This document shows positions 11,641-22,830 of a DNA stretch of 64,000 bases, one piece after another. The DNA lies in the NCBI RefSeq assembly GCF_000346465.2, contig NC_034009.1:16565741-16629740 (forward strand), read 5' to 3'. The notes under the pieces were generated by a model that was given only the letters and a program-made list of their open reading frames with translations, did no database searches and was not told the DNA's origin. Numbering within the stretch: the stretch's first letter is position 1; every line of letters starts with the position of its first letter. The position numbers and the translations under genes were made by a program. The DNA comes from Prunus persica (taxonomy: Eukaryota; Streptophyta; Magnoliopsida; Rosales; Rosaceae).

Positions 11641-12104
11641 TTGCTTGATTCAGTGAAATGGCTTATATTAAATGGTTTTCCCAAGTAATTTTCTGAATCA
11701 CGATATTGATTGTTATCTTCCAAGTCAGCTCGAGTGCCCAAGTTGAGGGCCACTGACATTGGTAATTGTCTGAAGTCAACTATAGCTTGTTGATTGCTTA
11801 GTCTCCGCTTCAACGTAATGCACAATGAAATCTTATAAGATCTTAAAATACTTTCAATAATAAAAGTTCTCACGTCATCATCATCGACTATATCTACGGG
11901 CCAAGCATTTTTCGTTGAATCATATTTAACTTTCATAGTTATTTCATACTTATTTGGATCCAGATTTAAAATATCATACACTTTATTCCAAAGTTTCTCT
12001 AATGTAATTTTCTCTGAAACAATTACTCCTTTAATTTTGCCATTTTTATACGTTGAGTGAACCCAGCTCCCTCCATAGCTAATTAAAATTGTCAGTCTAG
12101 ACAT
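11631..12104 (-). pseudogene. MULE transposase N-terminal fragment, copy 2
   Basis: 157 codons beginning MSRLTILISYGGSWVHSTY, closely similar to copy 1 at 3447-3800, with the same VYDILNLDPNKYEI and IVDDDDVRTF motifs. It continues 40 residues further than copy 1 (RADLEDNNQYRDSENYLG), ending in TAG-free sequence to 11631. The fold suggested is the PB1-like N-terminal module of MuDR-type transposases. No SWIM or DDE region follows, so this is an exon-sized fragment. The start is supported by conservation with copy 1. Confidence 0.6.
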
Positions 12105-14073
12105 GGTACTGAAAAGTAAGCCAAAAATAAGTTAATAAAAAATAACAGACACATGAATAACAATATTCTGATAAGTGTCAATACAAAAATAGAAGTGAGT
12201 AAGCTACTTAACTACTGAACAAAAATGAAATTAGACAAGCTACTTAGCTATGGAGCAAAAATGAAAACAAAACGATAGCTATGATAATATCAAATATAAA
12301 TTTCATATTAATACTATTTAATAAGTTAGGATGTAAATATCAAATATATATATATATAGAAGATTCCTGGCATAGCTCCTCCAGAACATTGCCCACATAC
12401 TAAAAACTACAAAGCAAAACAAAAACTTGAATACACTATATATAAAAAATAATAATTATGCAGCAAACTCATAGTAAATGACCAAACTAAACTATATATA
12501 AAATAATATAGCCTTGCAGATTGACAATGTCCTAAAGGAAACATTTTCAATTTTGCCCTTTTTCAGTTCCTGAATTTCAATGCACGGCTATATCCTAAGA
12601 TTCAATTATCTATAAATCAAGGACAACATCAAATCCTTGATCTCTAGTGAACATAAATTGTTTCTTCTCCAATACAGTATGTAGAAAAAATATGAATTTT
12701 TTTTATTATTAAGAATGCCCAAATTGGAAAAAAAAAAAATTACTTTCACGGCTTTGGATATTTTGTTTATATAACACATCATTTTATTTGAATTATACTC
12801 TTAAAAATGAAAAAATTATCAAATTATTTTCGATTTGTATCCAAGCCAAGCCCATCAATTCCACCACTTGTATCCAATCTCATTAGCCCCTCTTGAGGTT
12901 TTCGATTGTTTTACAAAACGTCTTGAAATTTTAGAAAATATAAGAACACCCCCTGAGGTTTTAAATTGTTATCACAAAACCCCTTTTCATTGACTATTCA
13001 TCCAAAAACTGATGATTTTATACCAAAAATAAAATTTATCCAAATGACAAAGTTGACCTTTGAGATTAGATTGCATATAATTTTGTCATTTGCATGAGTT
13101 TTTTTTTTTCAATAAAATCACCAATTTTTTTTAACAAACAATCAACGAAAAGGGGTTTTGTGAAAACAAACTGAAACCTCTAGAGGTGTTTGTGCAATTT
13201 TTGAGACCTCAAAGGGTTTTGTGAAAACACAATAAACCTTAGGGGTTGTTAGTGTAAACTTTGGAAAAACCCAAAGGAGAGAGAAATTTTTTAAAAGAAG
13301 TTAAAATGGACAAAATTGCCCTTATTTATTTTTGGATTTCTTAATGAATCATTTACATTTGCATGTCTTTAATTTGAAAGTCGAGAGGTTTTTCTGTCTT
13401 TTTTGAAAAAGCTTTGGCTTTTTCCAAAAGTGAAAGTTTTTTTATGGCTAAAACCTAAATTTACTATAACTCTTTTGCTTATAAAGCCTAAGGAAAAGTT
13501 TGATTTTATTTTTTCCTAAAACAATTATAATTTAATAAATGAGCTTTGAACAGTCTGGCTCGTTGGGCTTTGGGTTGGCACGGCCTATAGGCCTTGGACC
13601 GGCCTTGCCCATTAAGCCAAATTGTCCCATCTCAACCTATCCAAATATACAGGTCATGCTGTGTTGGCCCTTATTTAATCGAGCTACACTCATATTGTGC
13701 TCAGACCGATCCGGTCCATTTGACACCTCTACTTGCTAGACATATGCCAAATACAACTCATTCCAAAAACACAAAAAGCAATCCTCATCCAAAGTACTAG
13801 TCAAGGAAGCAACAAATGATTACCGAATTAAACAAGGGGGTAGGGCAAAGTAGTCGGTTATGCTTATGTGTTTAACACTTCTTATACGGTTTTCTTAGGA
13901 TTTATGGTTTTTTTATTTTCTCTCGTTTTCGCATGATTTCCCTACATGTAATCTAATAGTATGGTTATTGCAGAGAGTAGATAAGAGTATGATGTGTTAC
14001 GTGTAGTTCAATTTCCTACCATGTCAAAGAAACAAAAAGACAACTAAAAAGAAAAAGAAACGACGAAAAACCT
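12105..14073. repeat. Duplicated segment, copy 2
   Basis: Colinear with 3801-3953 plus 9238-10735. Around 12276-12400 it carries about 120 bp not seen at the CACTA insertion point of copy 1, so the site is near-empty rather than perfectly empty. The GC-rich block at 13540-13740 gives an ORF resembling that at 10200-10394, but it drifts freely and is not a gene. Confidence 0.8.
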
Positions 14074-14285
14074 GCCATCTCCTCGTGCAGTTGTTGACTT
14101 TCATTTTGGAGGTCCATCTTATATTGAGAAGATGGGAAGTCTCGGAGATGCAAAAATAACAATGGAAAGGGTCCATGGGCAAATATTTCAAAACAGCTAG
14201 ATGAATGGTGTAGTCAAATGTCTCGGAGATGTAACTTGTATTCCGCATTGAGAAGATTAGGTGAAATGGCTCATATTAAATAGTT
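14074..14285. repeat. Third, truncated copy of the tandem unit
   Basis: Repeats 11402-11665 (CTCGTGCAGTTGTTGAC, ATGGGAAGTCTCGGAGATGC and so on). It begins right where copy 2 ends, so the duplication period is about 2.67 kb. The membrane-protein ATG is retained but the ORF is cut at its third codon by the junction. Confidence 0.75.
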
Positions 14286-15313
14286 TTTACTTGACGCAGG
14301 TAGTGTGTAGCGTCGTTAATTTCCTCGTATCTTAAAATCCCCCAACCGACAAATAATATATACAAACCTTCTGCAACTTTGACCCAAAAAAACCCTTCTC
14401 CGACTTTATTGGAAGGGTGCAATTGGCTGAGAGAGAAGATAAATGTGGGACCAAAATAAACAAGTCCAACTAATTTGCAATTCGTCTGTTGATATATCCA
14501 AAAATTTGTAACGCCGAGTCAGAATCCGCAGAAAAATATATCCAACAAATTGATATAATAGAAAAGAAAAGCAAATCAAAACAGGCAATGCCCAGAAAAC
14601 AATAAATTTCAAATTAAAAACAGGCAATGCCCAAACAAAAACCTTGCCAGCTGTAGGCTTTCGTCTTATTCATTTTTGTTTTATTATGGCTTCAATGATT
14701 GGTCGCCAAGTGCATTGAGTCAGTCATCTTTAGTAAAAAGGTTGCTGTAAGGGGCACTCGTCATTTCACTATTTTGGATTTTTGAGAGTATAGTTTTTTC
14801 TCTTCATTTCACTTGTGTGAGGTCATGCTTTTTGAATGAGATTTTAAACTTGGTTTTAAAATCTACTTCTGTTTTTCAAAATATTTATCTAGCAATTTAT
14901 ACACTTCATACATCTAGATTTAGGACATATTCTTAATGGGTTTCTTCAAGAATATGATCTTAAAGGCATCAATCTTATTAGTTTCTAAATCTATATTTCA
15001 TTGTTCCAAGTAGATTCTAACCTACGCATCTGGTGTCATGTAGTAAAAAGCTTAAGCTTCTATTACCATGAAGACTAGCTACTAGTATTGCTAAACTGAG
15101 TAGAGCTGCTTCCTAAATAGATACAGAAATTCTTGATAGCTTGTTTGTTTGTGTAAAGACCCAATTTTTTAAAAGTATATATTTATTTTCAGGAGAAAAT
15201 ATTTCGCTATTTATATATTTTATAAATTATATATGTATTGTTATATTCATTTTATATTTATATCTTTCATTATTGGTTTTCATATACAACATATATATAA
15301 GAACCCATATCTT
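14286..15313. other. Intergenic, no gene recognised
   Basis: AT-rich sequence. The 73-codon minus ORF at 14406-14627 has a hydrophobic start but no recognisable family, and I do not call it. No repeat structure is visible. Confidence 0.4.
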
Positions 15314-15720
15314 CACTACTAGAAAGTTGGAAAATGACGACAGTAAAACTAAGACGGCAGAACTAAATATTGTCGTTGTGTTTAGAAAGACTACGTTGAT
15401 AGAAAACTGACGTGGATTAGTAACTTAAACACTTTTAAAATCGAGACCCGCTGGGGTATTTTTAAAACATGATGCCCACAACTTCATAAGCGTTGTCTTA
15501 TGAAACATGCTAAACAGAAGTTGCCGATTATGTAAACACTTGACCCCTAAATAACGACAGTGGGTATAAAGCAACCGACGTAGATACTAAAGACGACGTT
15601 CCATCTACATCACTGACGTATTAAATTGTACTTAACCATGATGGTAATTGTCGTCTTAACAACGTATGAAGTGCCCTTGTACTACGACGGTTATTATAAT
15701 GTCATGTGAGGTTATGTTTG
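15314..15720 (+). mobile_element. Left end of a CACTA element, truncated
   Basis: Starts CACTACTAGAAAGTTGG and carries GACGACAG, ACGTCG and CGACGG subterminal motifs like the element ending at 2380. It passes into TNP2 C-terminal sequence at about 15740. No matching right end is visible nearby. Confidence 0.6.
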
Positions 15721-15748
15721 CTCGAGAAATACTTTCCCCTTTCATTCT

Positions 15749-16095
15749 TCGATATCATGGTTCATCTAGTAGTATATCTTGTCAGAGAAGTTTGTCTATG
15801 TGGGCCATTTTATTTTAGATGAATGTATCCATTCGAAAGATTCCATGATGCTTTTGGTCATTATTGAATAACATATTGAACTTTTATTTTTCTTCTTTCT
15901 ATGTTAGCTTGAATTAAGACATGATTAATTTATAGGTTCAAAGTGAACTCAATGGGAAAGACAATAATGGTGTAACAGAAAAGTTGAGGTGGCTAGCAGC
16001 TGGTCCAAGCATGGTAGTGCCATCATATAGGAGCTATCTTATTAATGGTGTTTAATTTAACACCAAGGCACAAGATAATGTGCGAACTGTCCAAA
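15749..16095 (+). pseudogene. TNP2-associated DUF4218/DUF4216 fragments
   Basis: Conceptual translation gives MVHLVVYLVREVCLCGP and then MYPFER after one stop, the DUF4218 signature that follows the catalytic part of CACTA TNP2 proteins. After about 100 bp comes KLRWLAAGPSMVVPSYRSY with LINGV and a TKAQDN motif, the start of DUF4216. Stops and a missing middle make it a relic. The abrupt change to Harbinger ORF1 sequence at about 16110 is a chimeric junction. Confidence 0.7.
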
Positions 16096-16129
16096 ATAGT
16101 TGAGTTTATTTACTTGCACATAGAGATGC

Positions 16130-16483
16130 CACTCCACGATTCACCGGCAATCGATTCGCCATTGGACTCCCTAACGGATCTCACCAATCCAACGTGAGCC
16201 GAGGCCTATTGGGAGAAAGGCGGCAAAGGCTAAGAGAGGGAGCACTTCGAACACTGAATATGCAAACTTTTTGGAGCAAATTATTAAGAACGGCACACTG
16301 AGAATTGAGAGAGACTTGAAAAGAGAAGAAGCTGACAAGCCATGATATGAAGCATATGCAATTGAAAGGCAGCAGGATATGAGCCATATGTCTCTTGAAA
16401 CAAAGTCCTATTGGAAGCTAAAACGAAGGGATGTTATGAGAAGAAAGTTTTTACATGACGATGGACCTAGCAACACAGATTAG
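16130..16483 (+). pseudogene. PIF/Harbinger ORF1, NAM-associated C-terminal domain
   Basis: The frame reading QREPRPIGRKAAKAKRG, followed by FLEQIIKNG, IERDLKREEA and SYWKLKRRDVMRRKF, ends at TAG 16481-16483. RP-x-GR-x-x-AK is the hallmark of the NAM-associated region in plant Harbinger ORF1 proteins, which carry a Myb/trihelix domain upstream and help transposase bind DNA. That N-terminal domain is missing, and an in-frame TGA lies at 16343-16345. It is convergent with the transposase, whose stop is 222 bp away, as in typical two-gene Harbinger elements. Confidence 0.7.
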
Positions 16484-16704
16484 TTAAATGATCAAAACCA
16501 TTAGGTTGTATTGAAAGAGTTGCCATATGTATTAATTTTTTGTATTGTTCCTCTTTTATTTAATAAAGAAAGTATTAAATAATATAGCTATTTATTAAAA
16601 ATATTTCATACATCAAAACAAACCTTAATTCATTACAAACCACACACAAAACAAAGCATAATTTAAAACAAATCATAATTCCAAATAAAGCATTAAACTT
16701 GACT

Positions 16705-17117
16705 TCATCCACCGTGATTGTCTTTCATCTCCCATACATGCTCGATTAAGTCAACTTGACGTCTCTCGTGAATAAATGAACATTGCATTTCCTGATAACG
16801 GTCAATTATAGGGTTGTTGTATTGACCGTCCCTAATCAACGCTTCATGCTCCAGTGGTTGTACATTTGCTCCCACGGGCCGTTCATAAATTCTTGTAAAC
16901 CATGTTCATGGGATAAGGTTCGAACATCTCTGGGCATCATAATCATACTCATCCTCCACAATCATGTTATGGAGGATGATGCAAGTCATCATAATGCTCC
17001 GAAGCACCTCCTCCTCATGAAACATACGAGCAGCACCCCTAATAATTCCCCAACGAGCTAGCAGGATACCAAAACACATTTCCACATCTTTCCTAAAACT
17101 CCCTTGAAAGGCCGCTC
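16705..17117 (-). pseudogene. PIF/Harbinger DDE transposase, C-terminal part
   Basis: Minus-strand translation shows FRKDVEMCFGILLARW and IIRGAARMFHEEE, then TCIILHNMIVEDE, the DDE_Tnp_4 C-terminal signature with the last catalytic acidic region. After a frameshift near 16905 it resumes as TRIYERPVGANVQPLEHE and ends MKDNHGG with TGA at 16705-16707. The rest of the gene lies at 27100-28027: Gypsy element A has landed between the AA and F codons of the SFAAAF region and split the gene. Confidence 0.82.
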
Positions 17118-17831
17118 TGGGAGCAAGTATTTTCGTCTCCAATCACAGCACGCCACGTGGAAAAGAATATTATCTCTTAAATTAATTAATTGAACCAGTT
17201 TATCTGGCCAAATTATTAATTTGGATAAATATCTTAATTAATAGGATATTATCTTTATTTAATAAGATAATACCATTAATTTAGATATTATCCTAATAAA
17301 GAGAAGATAATATCGTTAATTTAGATATTATCTCAATAAACAGAAGATAATATCATTAAATCAGATATTATCTTCAATAAAGAGATATAATCAAGTCCGA
17401 CTCGATCCCTACGAACTTGGGTAGAGAATAAACTCAGCATATTCTCTAAGAAACCCTAGCCCCGAGGCTCCTATAAATAGACGACCTCATTCATCATTCA
17501 AGGTACATCTAAACCTACATCTAAACTTACTCCTAATACCGGAGAAAAATATCCGAAGCTCTCTCTCCCTCTCCACTCTCCATATTTTCTTCACACGGCT
17601 CCGGCCGCCCTGTTCACACCCTACATACAACTCCGTACCCTTTGTTTAGCTATTGTTTTCCTACAAAAACTCGAACTAACTTAGGCATCGGAGAGACTTT
17701 GGCCAACACCCCCAGGGCGTGGTCTATTTACTCCAATCTTTTTTACAGGAAACGAGGAAGAGAGAGAAGGAAGATCGAAGGTTGAAGGATCTAGAAGCGA
17801 ATATTCTCTCGCAAGATTATTTGCACAAACA
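17118..17831 (+). repeat. 5' LTR of element A
   Basis: 714 bp, from TGGGAGCAAGTATTTTCG to TTGCACAAACA. U3 holds AT-rich repeats of GATAATATC/GATATTATC (17245-17395). A TATA box CTATAAATAG lies at 17471-17480, followed by a CT-rich leader. The first two bases of the family terminus (TG) are missing. Confidence 0.88.
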
Positions 17832-17852
17832 TTTGGTGCTTTCATTGAGAGC
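17832..17852 (+). promoter_or_regulatory. Primer binding site region, element A
   Basis: TTTGGTGCTTTCATTGAGAGC directly after the LTR end is conserved in elements A, B and C, the position where minus-strand priming occurs. I cannot name the tRNA with certainty. Confidence 0.5.
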
Positions 17853-17927
17853 ACGAGTTATACTAAACGCGTTCTCAAGGAATCCGTTCCTCCTATTTTC
17901 CAATCCACTGAAGCCTTCCAAACAACC

Positions 17928-20120
17928 ATGGTTGGAAGCAAGCGCACAAGGAGCAATACCGTCGCGATGGCTCAATCCGTGATGGCCCAAAGCTACTCCT
18001 CCCACGATCGACATGGCGGCTCCACCACCTCTCGCCTCCATGAACCCTCAGCAGCCACCCAGTGTGACTGGAACCACCGTGCCACCTGCCCGACTAGTAG
18101 AGAAGACCACCACACTGGCCTCTGCCGCTGTCCTACCATCTCAAGGCCCCGTGGCCGATCTAGCCACCTTCATAGCACCGCCGTTGAGCATGGTGGAACC
18201 TCAGATCAAGGTGGGGTCACTATCACCGCCGACTTTGGCCCAATCTTGGAGCAACTTCAAGCATTCCCTCAATTGCCTCCATGCTCGACACACGCTCCCA
18301 CTTAAACATCCAACGAAACCCTAGCCCGTGTGCAATTGAGCTCCACACATTTCTCTCCTCCCTATTCTCGAAGTCAAATAGACCTTAATCTGAGAGTTGA
18401 CCAGCTAACTCAGAGAATGGAAGACCAAAACAATTTGATGAGGCAGCTCCTTAACCAAATAAACTTGGCTCAAAACCTTAGCCTTGGACAACAGGGCGAA
18501 GAGAGAAGGATGAACGAACGCTCTGATAGGCAGTTCGGTGAGAACCAAGCAGGTCGAGCAGGAGTAAGCCGACAAGTAGATGCAGAACAACGCGATTAGC
18601 TTGCCGACATGTCTCAAGCATTTGCAAGCAACACTCAGAGCTGATGAAGTCTCCCATCCAGATTGAATTTAAGGACCAACGTGCGCGAGAGGCTGGACCC
18701 AAGTCCTAACATCCACGCTCGCTTGGGTCCACAGGGAAACGTTCATGAAAGGCTAGGCTCCCAAGGAGGCCAACTTGACGGCCATCGCGATGAGAATTGA
18801 GAAGAAAGGCGCTCTGCTGCCCACTCACAGAGAAATATTCACGAAAGACTAGGCCCCTAGGGAGGTCAACTTGATAACCCTCACAATGAGGATCGTGAAA
18901 AAAGACGCTTCGCTGCTCGCTTTCGAAGAACCAATTCTCGTCGCCAAGTTACAGATAATCCATCACAAGCGCAGTCCACCAACACACCTCCTAGGCAGCG
19001 CAGCAGAGAAGGTCGACCCTTGCAAACCAACGAGAAAGTTAATTAGCCTCACCCAAATCGTAAAGGTCGTCAACGTGACCGACCAACCATGTGTGCTGAA
19101 GACGTAGAGAAGCTTGTGAATAACTGACTTCGAGACTTAAAGATTGGTGAAAACTTCGAAGATCCACTACGCGTGGAGGTAGACCGAGCAAACTCATCAC
19201 CTTTCACCGTCGAAATCGAGCAGGCTGCTTCCCCGAAACTATTCTCAACGCCCTCTTTCACATGCTTCAAAGGCGATTCCGACCCCAAAAGCCATCTGAA
19301 GCATTTCAAGAGCCTTATAATTCTCTACAAAGCCGAAGATGCGCTAATGTGCAAGGTGTTTGCAATGACTTTGCGAGAAGCAACTCAGGATTGGTTCCAT
19401 ACCCTGCATCCGGGTCGATCAGCAGCTTCAAGGAGCTTACTAACGTCTTCACTAAAGAATACACTTCTTATCGGACAATCAAGAAGAACCCTGACCACCT
19501 GTTCAACTTACGCAAGAAGCTCGACGAATCCATTTGAGATTACATCAAGAGGTTCAAAGCAGAAAAGGCTAACATCGTAGGGTGCGATGACCAAATCACA
19601 TCCTCTGCATTCAAGAACAAGACTTATACAGCAAGCTGACTACCACTTCCAGCCAGACTCTGGCAGAGGTCTTCGTGACCGCGGAACGCTACGCACTCTG
19701 GGTTGACGATCGAATCGCCGTGGAGAAGTCTACTGAGCAGGAAGATCAGCGGACTAAGCGGGCAGACCAAAAAAGCGATAGGCTTGGCAACAAGGATAAA
19801 GACAAACGCAGGTCGCCCCCATTATGAGATGATACGACAATGGAGAACTACACAAAGTTCTCCATCCATTTACATCAAATTTTAGCCCAAGTGAAGGACA
19901 AACCTTGGGTAAAAAGACTGCCACCCTTAAAAGAAGATCTAGATAAGAGGGATACCAGAAAGTATTGTGCTTTCCATGCGACACACAAGCACAATACGAA
20001 TAATTGCTTTGTTTGGAAAGCGCACCTCGAAGAACTTGTGAGAGAAGCTCACTACACGGAGTTCATCGTGAAGCAAGCCATCCAACATATTGAGGACCGC
20101 GATACCGCCAAGAAGCCACC
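17928..20120 (+). pseudogene. gag: gag of element A, degenerate
   Basis: Starts MVGSKRTRSNTVAMAQS. A Pro/Ala/Ser/Thr-rich N-terminus is followed by a predicted helical segment with LNLRVDQLTQRMEDQNNLM, then RLG-type Arg/Gly-rich repeats, the capsid-like retrotrans_gag core (FTCFKGDSDPKSHLKHF, TQDWFH) at about 19173-19620, and a C-x2-H...H-x4-C zinc-binding region (YCAFHATHKHNTNNC) near 19965-20010. Stops and frameshifts at several places, including 18597, 19126 and 19537, break it. In the virus-like particle this protein would package the RNA. Confidence 0.82.
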
Positions 20121-20763
20121 CTAGAAGGTCATAAGGATTAACACAATTCTAGCCGACTCTGAGGAGTCCGGACTGACTAACAAAGAAAAGAAGAGAAAGA
20201 TCAAACATGCCACTATGATCTCCCAGGTCTCCACTAGTCTCCCACGGCCGAAAGACGATCCCGTGATCAGCTTCCAAAAGAAAGATGTAATCGACCTTGA
20301 ACTACCACACAACGACGCCCTTGTTATCAGCATTCAAATTGCTCAAGCCATGGTTGATCGAATCTATGCAGACCAAGGCAGTGCAGCCAACATCCTACAA
20401 TTGGTAGTCATCCAACAGATGGGCTTAGAGACGAGGATCAATAAATCAGCCAAGTCGCCGACTGGCTTCAATGGCGCAACAAAGCTTACCATGGACACGA
20501 AAGATCTCGACGTCTACTCCCCACCTGTAATCAGCTTGCAAACGTTCATGGTCATTGATAAAGTCTCACCCTACAATGGCATTCTAGGCAGATCATGGAT
20601 CGGCAAGATCAACGCCATCACCTCTGCCACACATCAGAAGATCCGCTATCCAATCCCTGGAGGCGGTATCTGCCAGATCAACAGCGATCAGGCAATGGCG
20701 AGGAAATGCTCAGCTCAAGGGGTAAAGAGAAACAAGCAAACACAGTTCCTCCCTGTGAACTAG
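20121..20763 (+). pseudogene. Aspartic protease region of element A
   Basis: The 182-codon frame 20215-20763 holds IYADQGSAANILQLVV where retroviral-type proteases have D-S/T-G, and a later GILGRSWIGKINA motif corresponding to the second hydrophobic-hydrophobic-G-R/D element. The catalytic triplet reads DQG here and DEG in element C, so the family has drifted from canonical DTG/DSG. This copy keeps about 30 residues that element C lost. It processes gag-pol in active relatives. Confidence 0.72.
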
Positions 20764-20879
20764 ACAGATCTTAAGGGAGTGGAACAAGTGGAGGAGAAAG
20801 CAGATCCCGTTCCTAACGGCCGAGCAGACTAGAAAGGAAAGGGAATAACCACTCCCAATAGCAATCAAAGAATCAGGAC

Positions 20880-21971
20880 CAAGTCGAGGGAATCCGTCTG
20901 AATGTCTCTCCTGAAGAAGGATGGAAGCTCGAAGAGGACGTCGAGCTAGTACCCTTTGATCCTGATAAGCCAGAGACAAAAGCGCAGATCGGCTTGCGCC
21001 TATGCCAGGAGGAAAAGGCAGAGCTTGCAGCCTTCCTCCAGAACAACAAAGGCGTATTTGTATGGTCGCCATCTGACATGCCAAGCATCGATCCCCAGAT
21101 TATCTGTCATCGCCTATACTTCAACCTAGCTATCAAGCCTGTAGCACAGAAGAGACGTAACTTCACCCCTGAAAGGGTTGCCATCATTGAAGTCGAGATC
21201 AACAAACTCCTAGCTGCCGGTTTCATTGAAGAAGTCTCCTACGCAGAATGGCTGACGAATGTTGTTCTAGTAGAAAAGAAAGATAAAGGCCTGTGGAGAG
21301 TGTGCGTCGACTACACCGACCTCAATAAGGCATGCCCTAAAGACAACTTTCCACTGCCAAGAATTGATCAACTCGTCGATTCGACTTCCGGCAATCAACT
21401 GCTAAGCTTCACGGACGCCTACTCCGGCTACAACCAAATCATGATGCATGAAGATGACAAGGCAAATACCTCATTCATCATCGAAAGAGGTTCATACTGC
21501 TACAAAGTCATGACCTTTGGGCTGAAGAACGCCGAGGCAACCTACCAAAGGCTAGGAAACAAAATTTTCAAGGAGCAAATTGGTAAGACTATGGAGGTCT
21601 ACGTAGACGACATGCTAGTCAACGCTCCCGAGCGAGCAGACCATATCAAGAACCTTACCGAGGCGTTCAGCTTACTCTGAAAATACAACATGAAGTTGAA
21701 CCCGAGCAAATGCACATTTGGCGTCTCATCCGGCCGATTCCTTGGATACTTAGTCACCCAAAGAGGAATTGAGGCACATCCAAATCAAATCAAGGCTATA
21801 CTCAACATGAAGTCACCTGCCACAACAAAGGAGATACAAAGTTTAACGGGTAGAGCAATAGCTCTCAGCCGATTCCTCTCAAGATGTACCAACAAGTGCA
21901 GACCATTTTTTAAAGGCTTGAAGAAGGGACACAAAGACAAGTGGGATGATGAGTGTGAAGTAGCTTTCTAA
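20880..21971 (+). pseudogene. Reverse transcriptase of element A
   Basis: Frame 20994-21680 shows the Gypsy RT blocks in order: RRNFTPERVAIIEVEI, KKDKGLWRVCVDYTDLNKA, FPLPRIDQLVDSTSG, FTDAYSGYNQI, MTFGLKNAEATYQRL, and YVDDMLV with the catalytic DD pair. The frame stops at TGA 21678-21680, where element C has a CGA codon, and continues at 21690-21971 (NPSKCTFGV, GRFLGY). It is separated from the protease by frameshifts and stops near 20761-20830. Confidence 0.88.
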
Positions 21972-22830
21972 AACTTGAAAAACCTACCTCACTTCACCTC
22001 CCTTACTTTCAAAACCGATACCAGGCAAAGACTTGTACATCTACCTGGTGGTGTCCGATTGAGCTGTCAGCTCAGCTCTCATCCGAGAAAAGCTGGGGGC
22101 ACAACATCCGGTATTCTACACTTCAAAAGCTCTCCTCGAGAAAACTAAGGCCCTACTACCAAGCACACCGGATAATTGTCATGACAGAATTTCTTTAAGA
22201 TCGATCCTTCACAGCCCCGACACTTCTCAGCGACTCATAAAATAGGCTATCGAACTCAGTCAATACGACCTCCTCTACCGGCCGAAGACTGCTATAAAAG
22301 CCCAAGCTTTAGCAAATTTTGTTGTAGAGTTTACTTCGACAGCCGAAGAAGAGAATATGGTCACGAAAAACAAGGAAAAAGCAGACGACACCTCCCCTAC
22401 CGATTTGAACCTACCTAATGACATGTGACAGCTGCATGTAGATGGAGCATGAAATCACAAAGGAGCGGGGGCAGGCGTCGTCATAATCACCCCAGACGGA
22501 ACTTTGTTGGAACAAGCTATCACACTAGGCTTTTATGCTTCAAACAACGAGGCAGAATATGAGGCACTGCTTGCAGGATTGCGCCTAGCGAAAGAATTGT
22601 CTATCAAGAGATTGGCCATCTACTCAGACTCCCAGTTGATCGCGAATCAAGCCTCAAGCAAGTACATGGCAAAGCATCCAAGAATGGTCCAGTACCTCGA
22701 CAAAGTCCAAGGACTTTTGAAAGAATTCCCTACTTTCACCATCCAACAAGTTCCACGAGTAGAGAACACTCATGCAGATGCGGTGGTGAGCTTAAAATTA
22801 GCACTGGACACCTAGTTCAAATGCTCCATC
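21972..22830 (+). pseudogene. RNase H domains of element A (Gypsy-type, then second RNase H)
   Basis: 21972-22300 is a badly frameshifted Gypsy RNase H region; DNA alignment to 52378-52750 shows the relationship. From about 22425 a second RNase H follows: LHVDGA, GAGVVIITPDGTLLEQA, then frame 22504-22815 with NNEAEYEALLAGLRLAKEL, YSDSQLIANQ and a closing RVENTHADAV. The D, E and D residues of an archaeal/plant-type RNase H are visible. Tandem RNase H domains are known for Tat-type Gypsy elements. Confidence 0.75.

Noticed and set aside
17118..17131. A perfect 5-bp target duplication for element A
   Set aside because: Left and right flanks do not match exactly; only the continuity of the Harbinger gene supports the insertion point.
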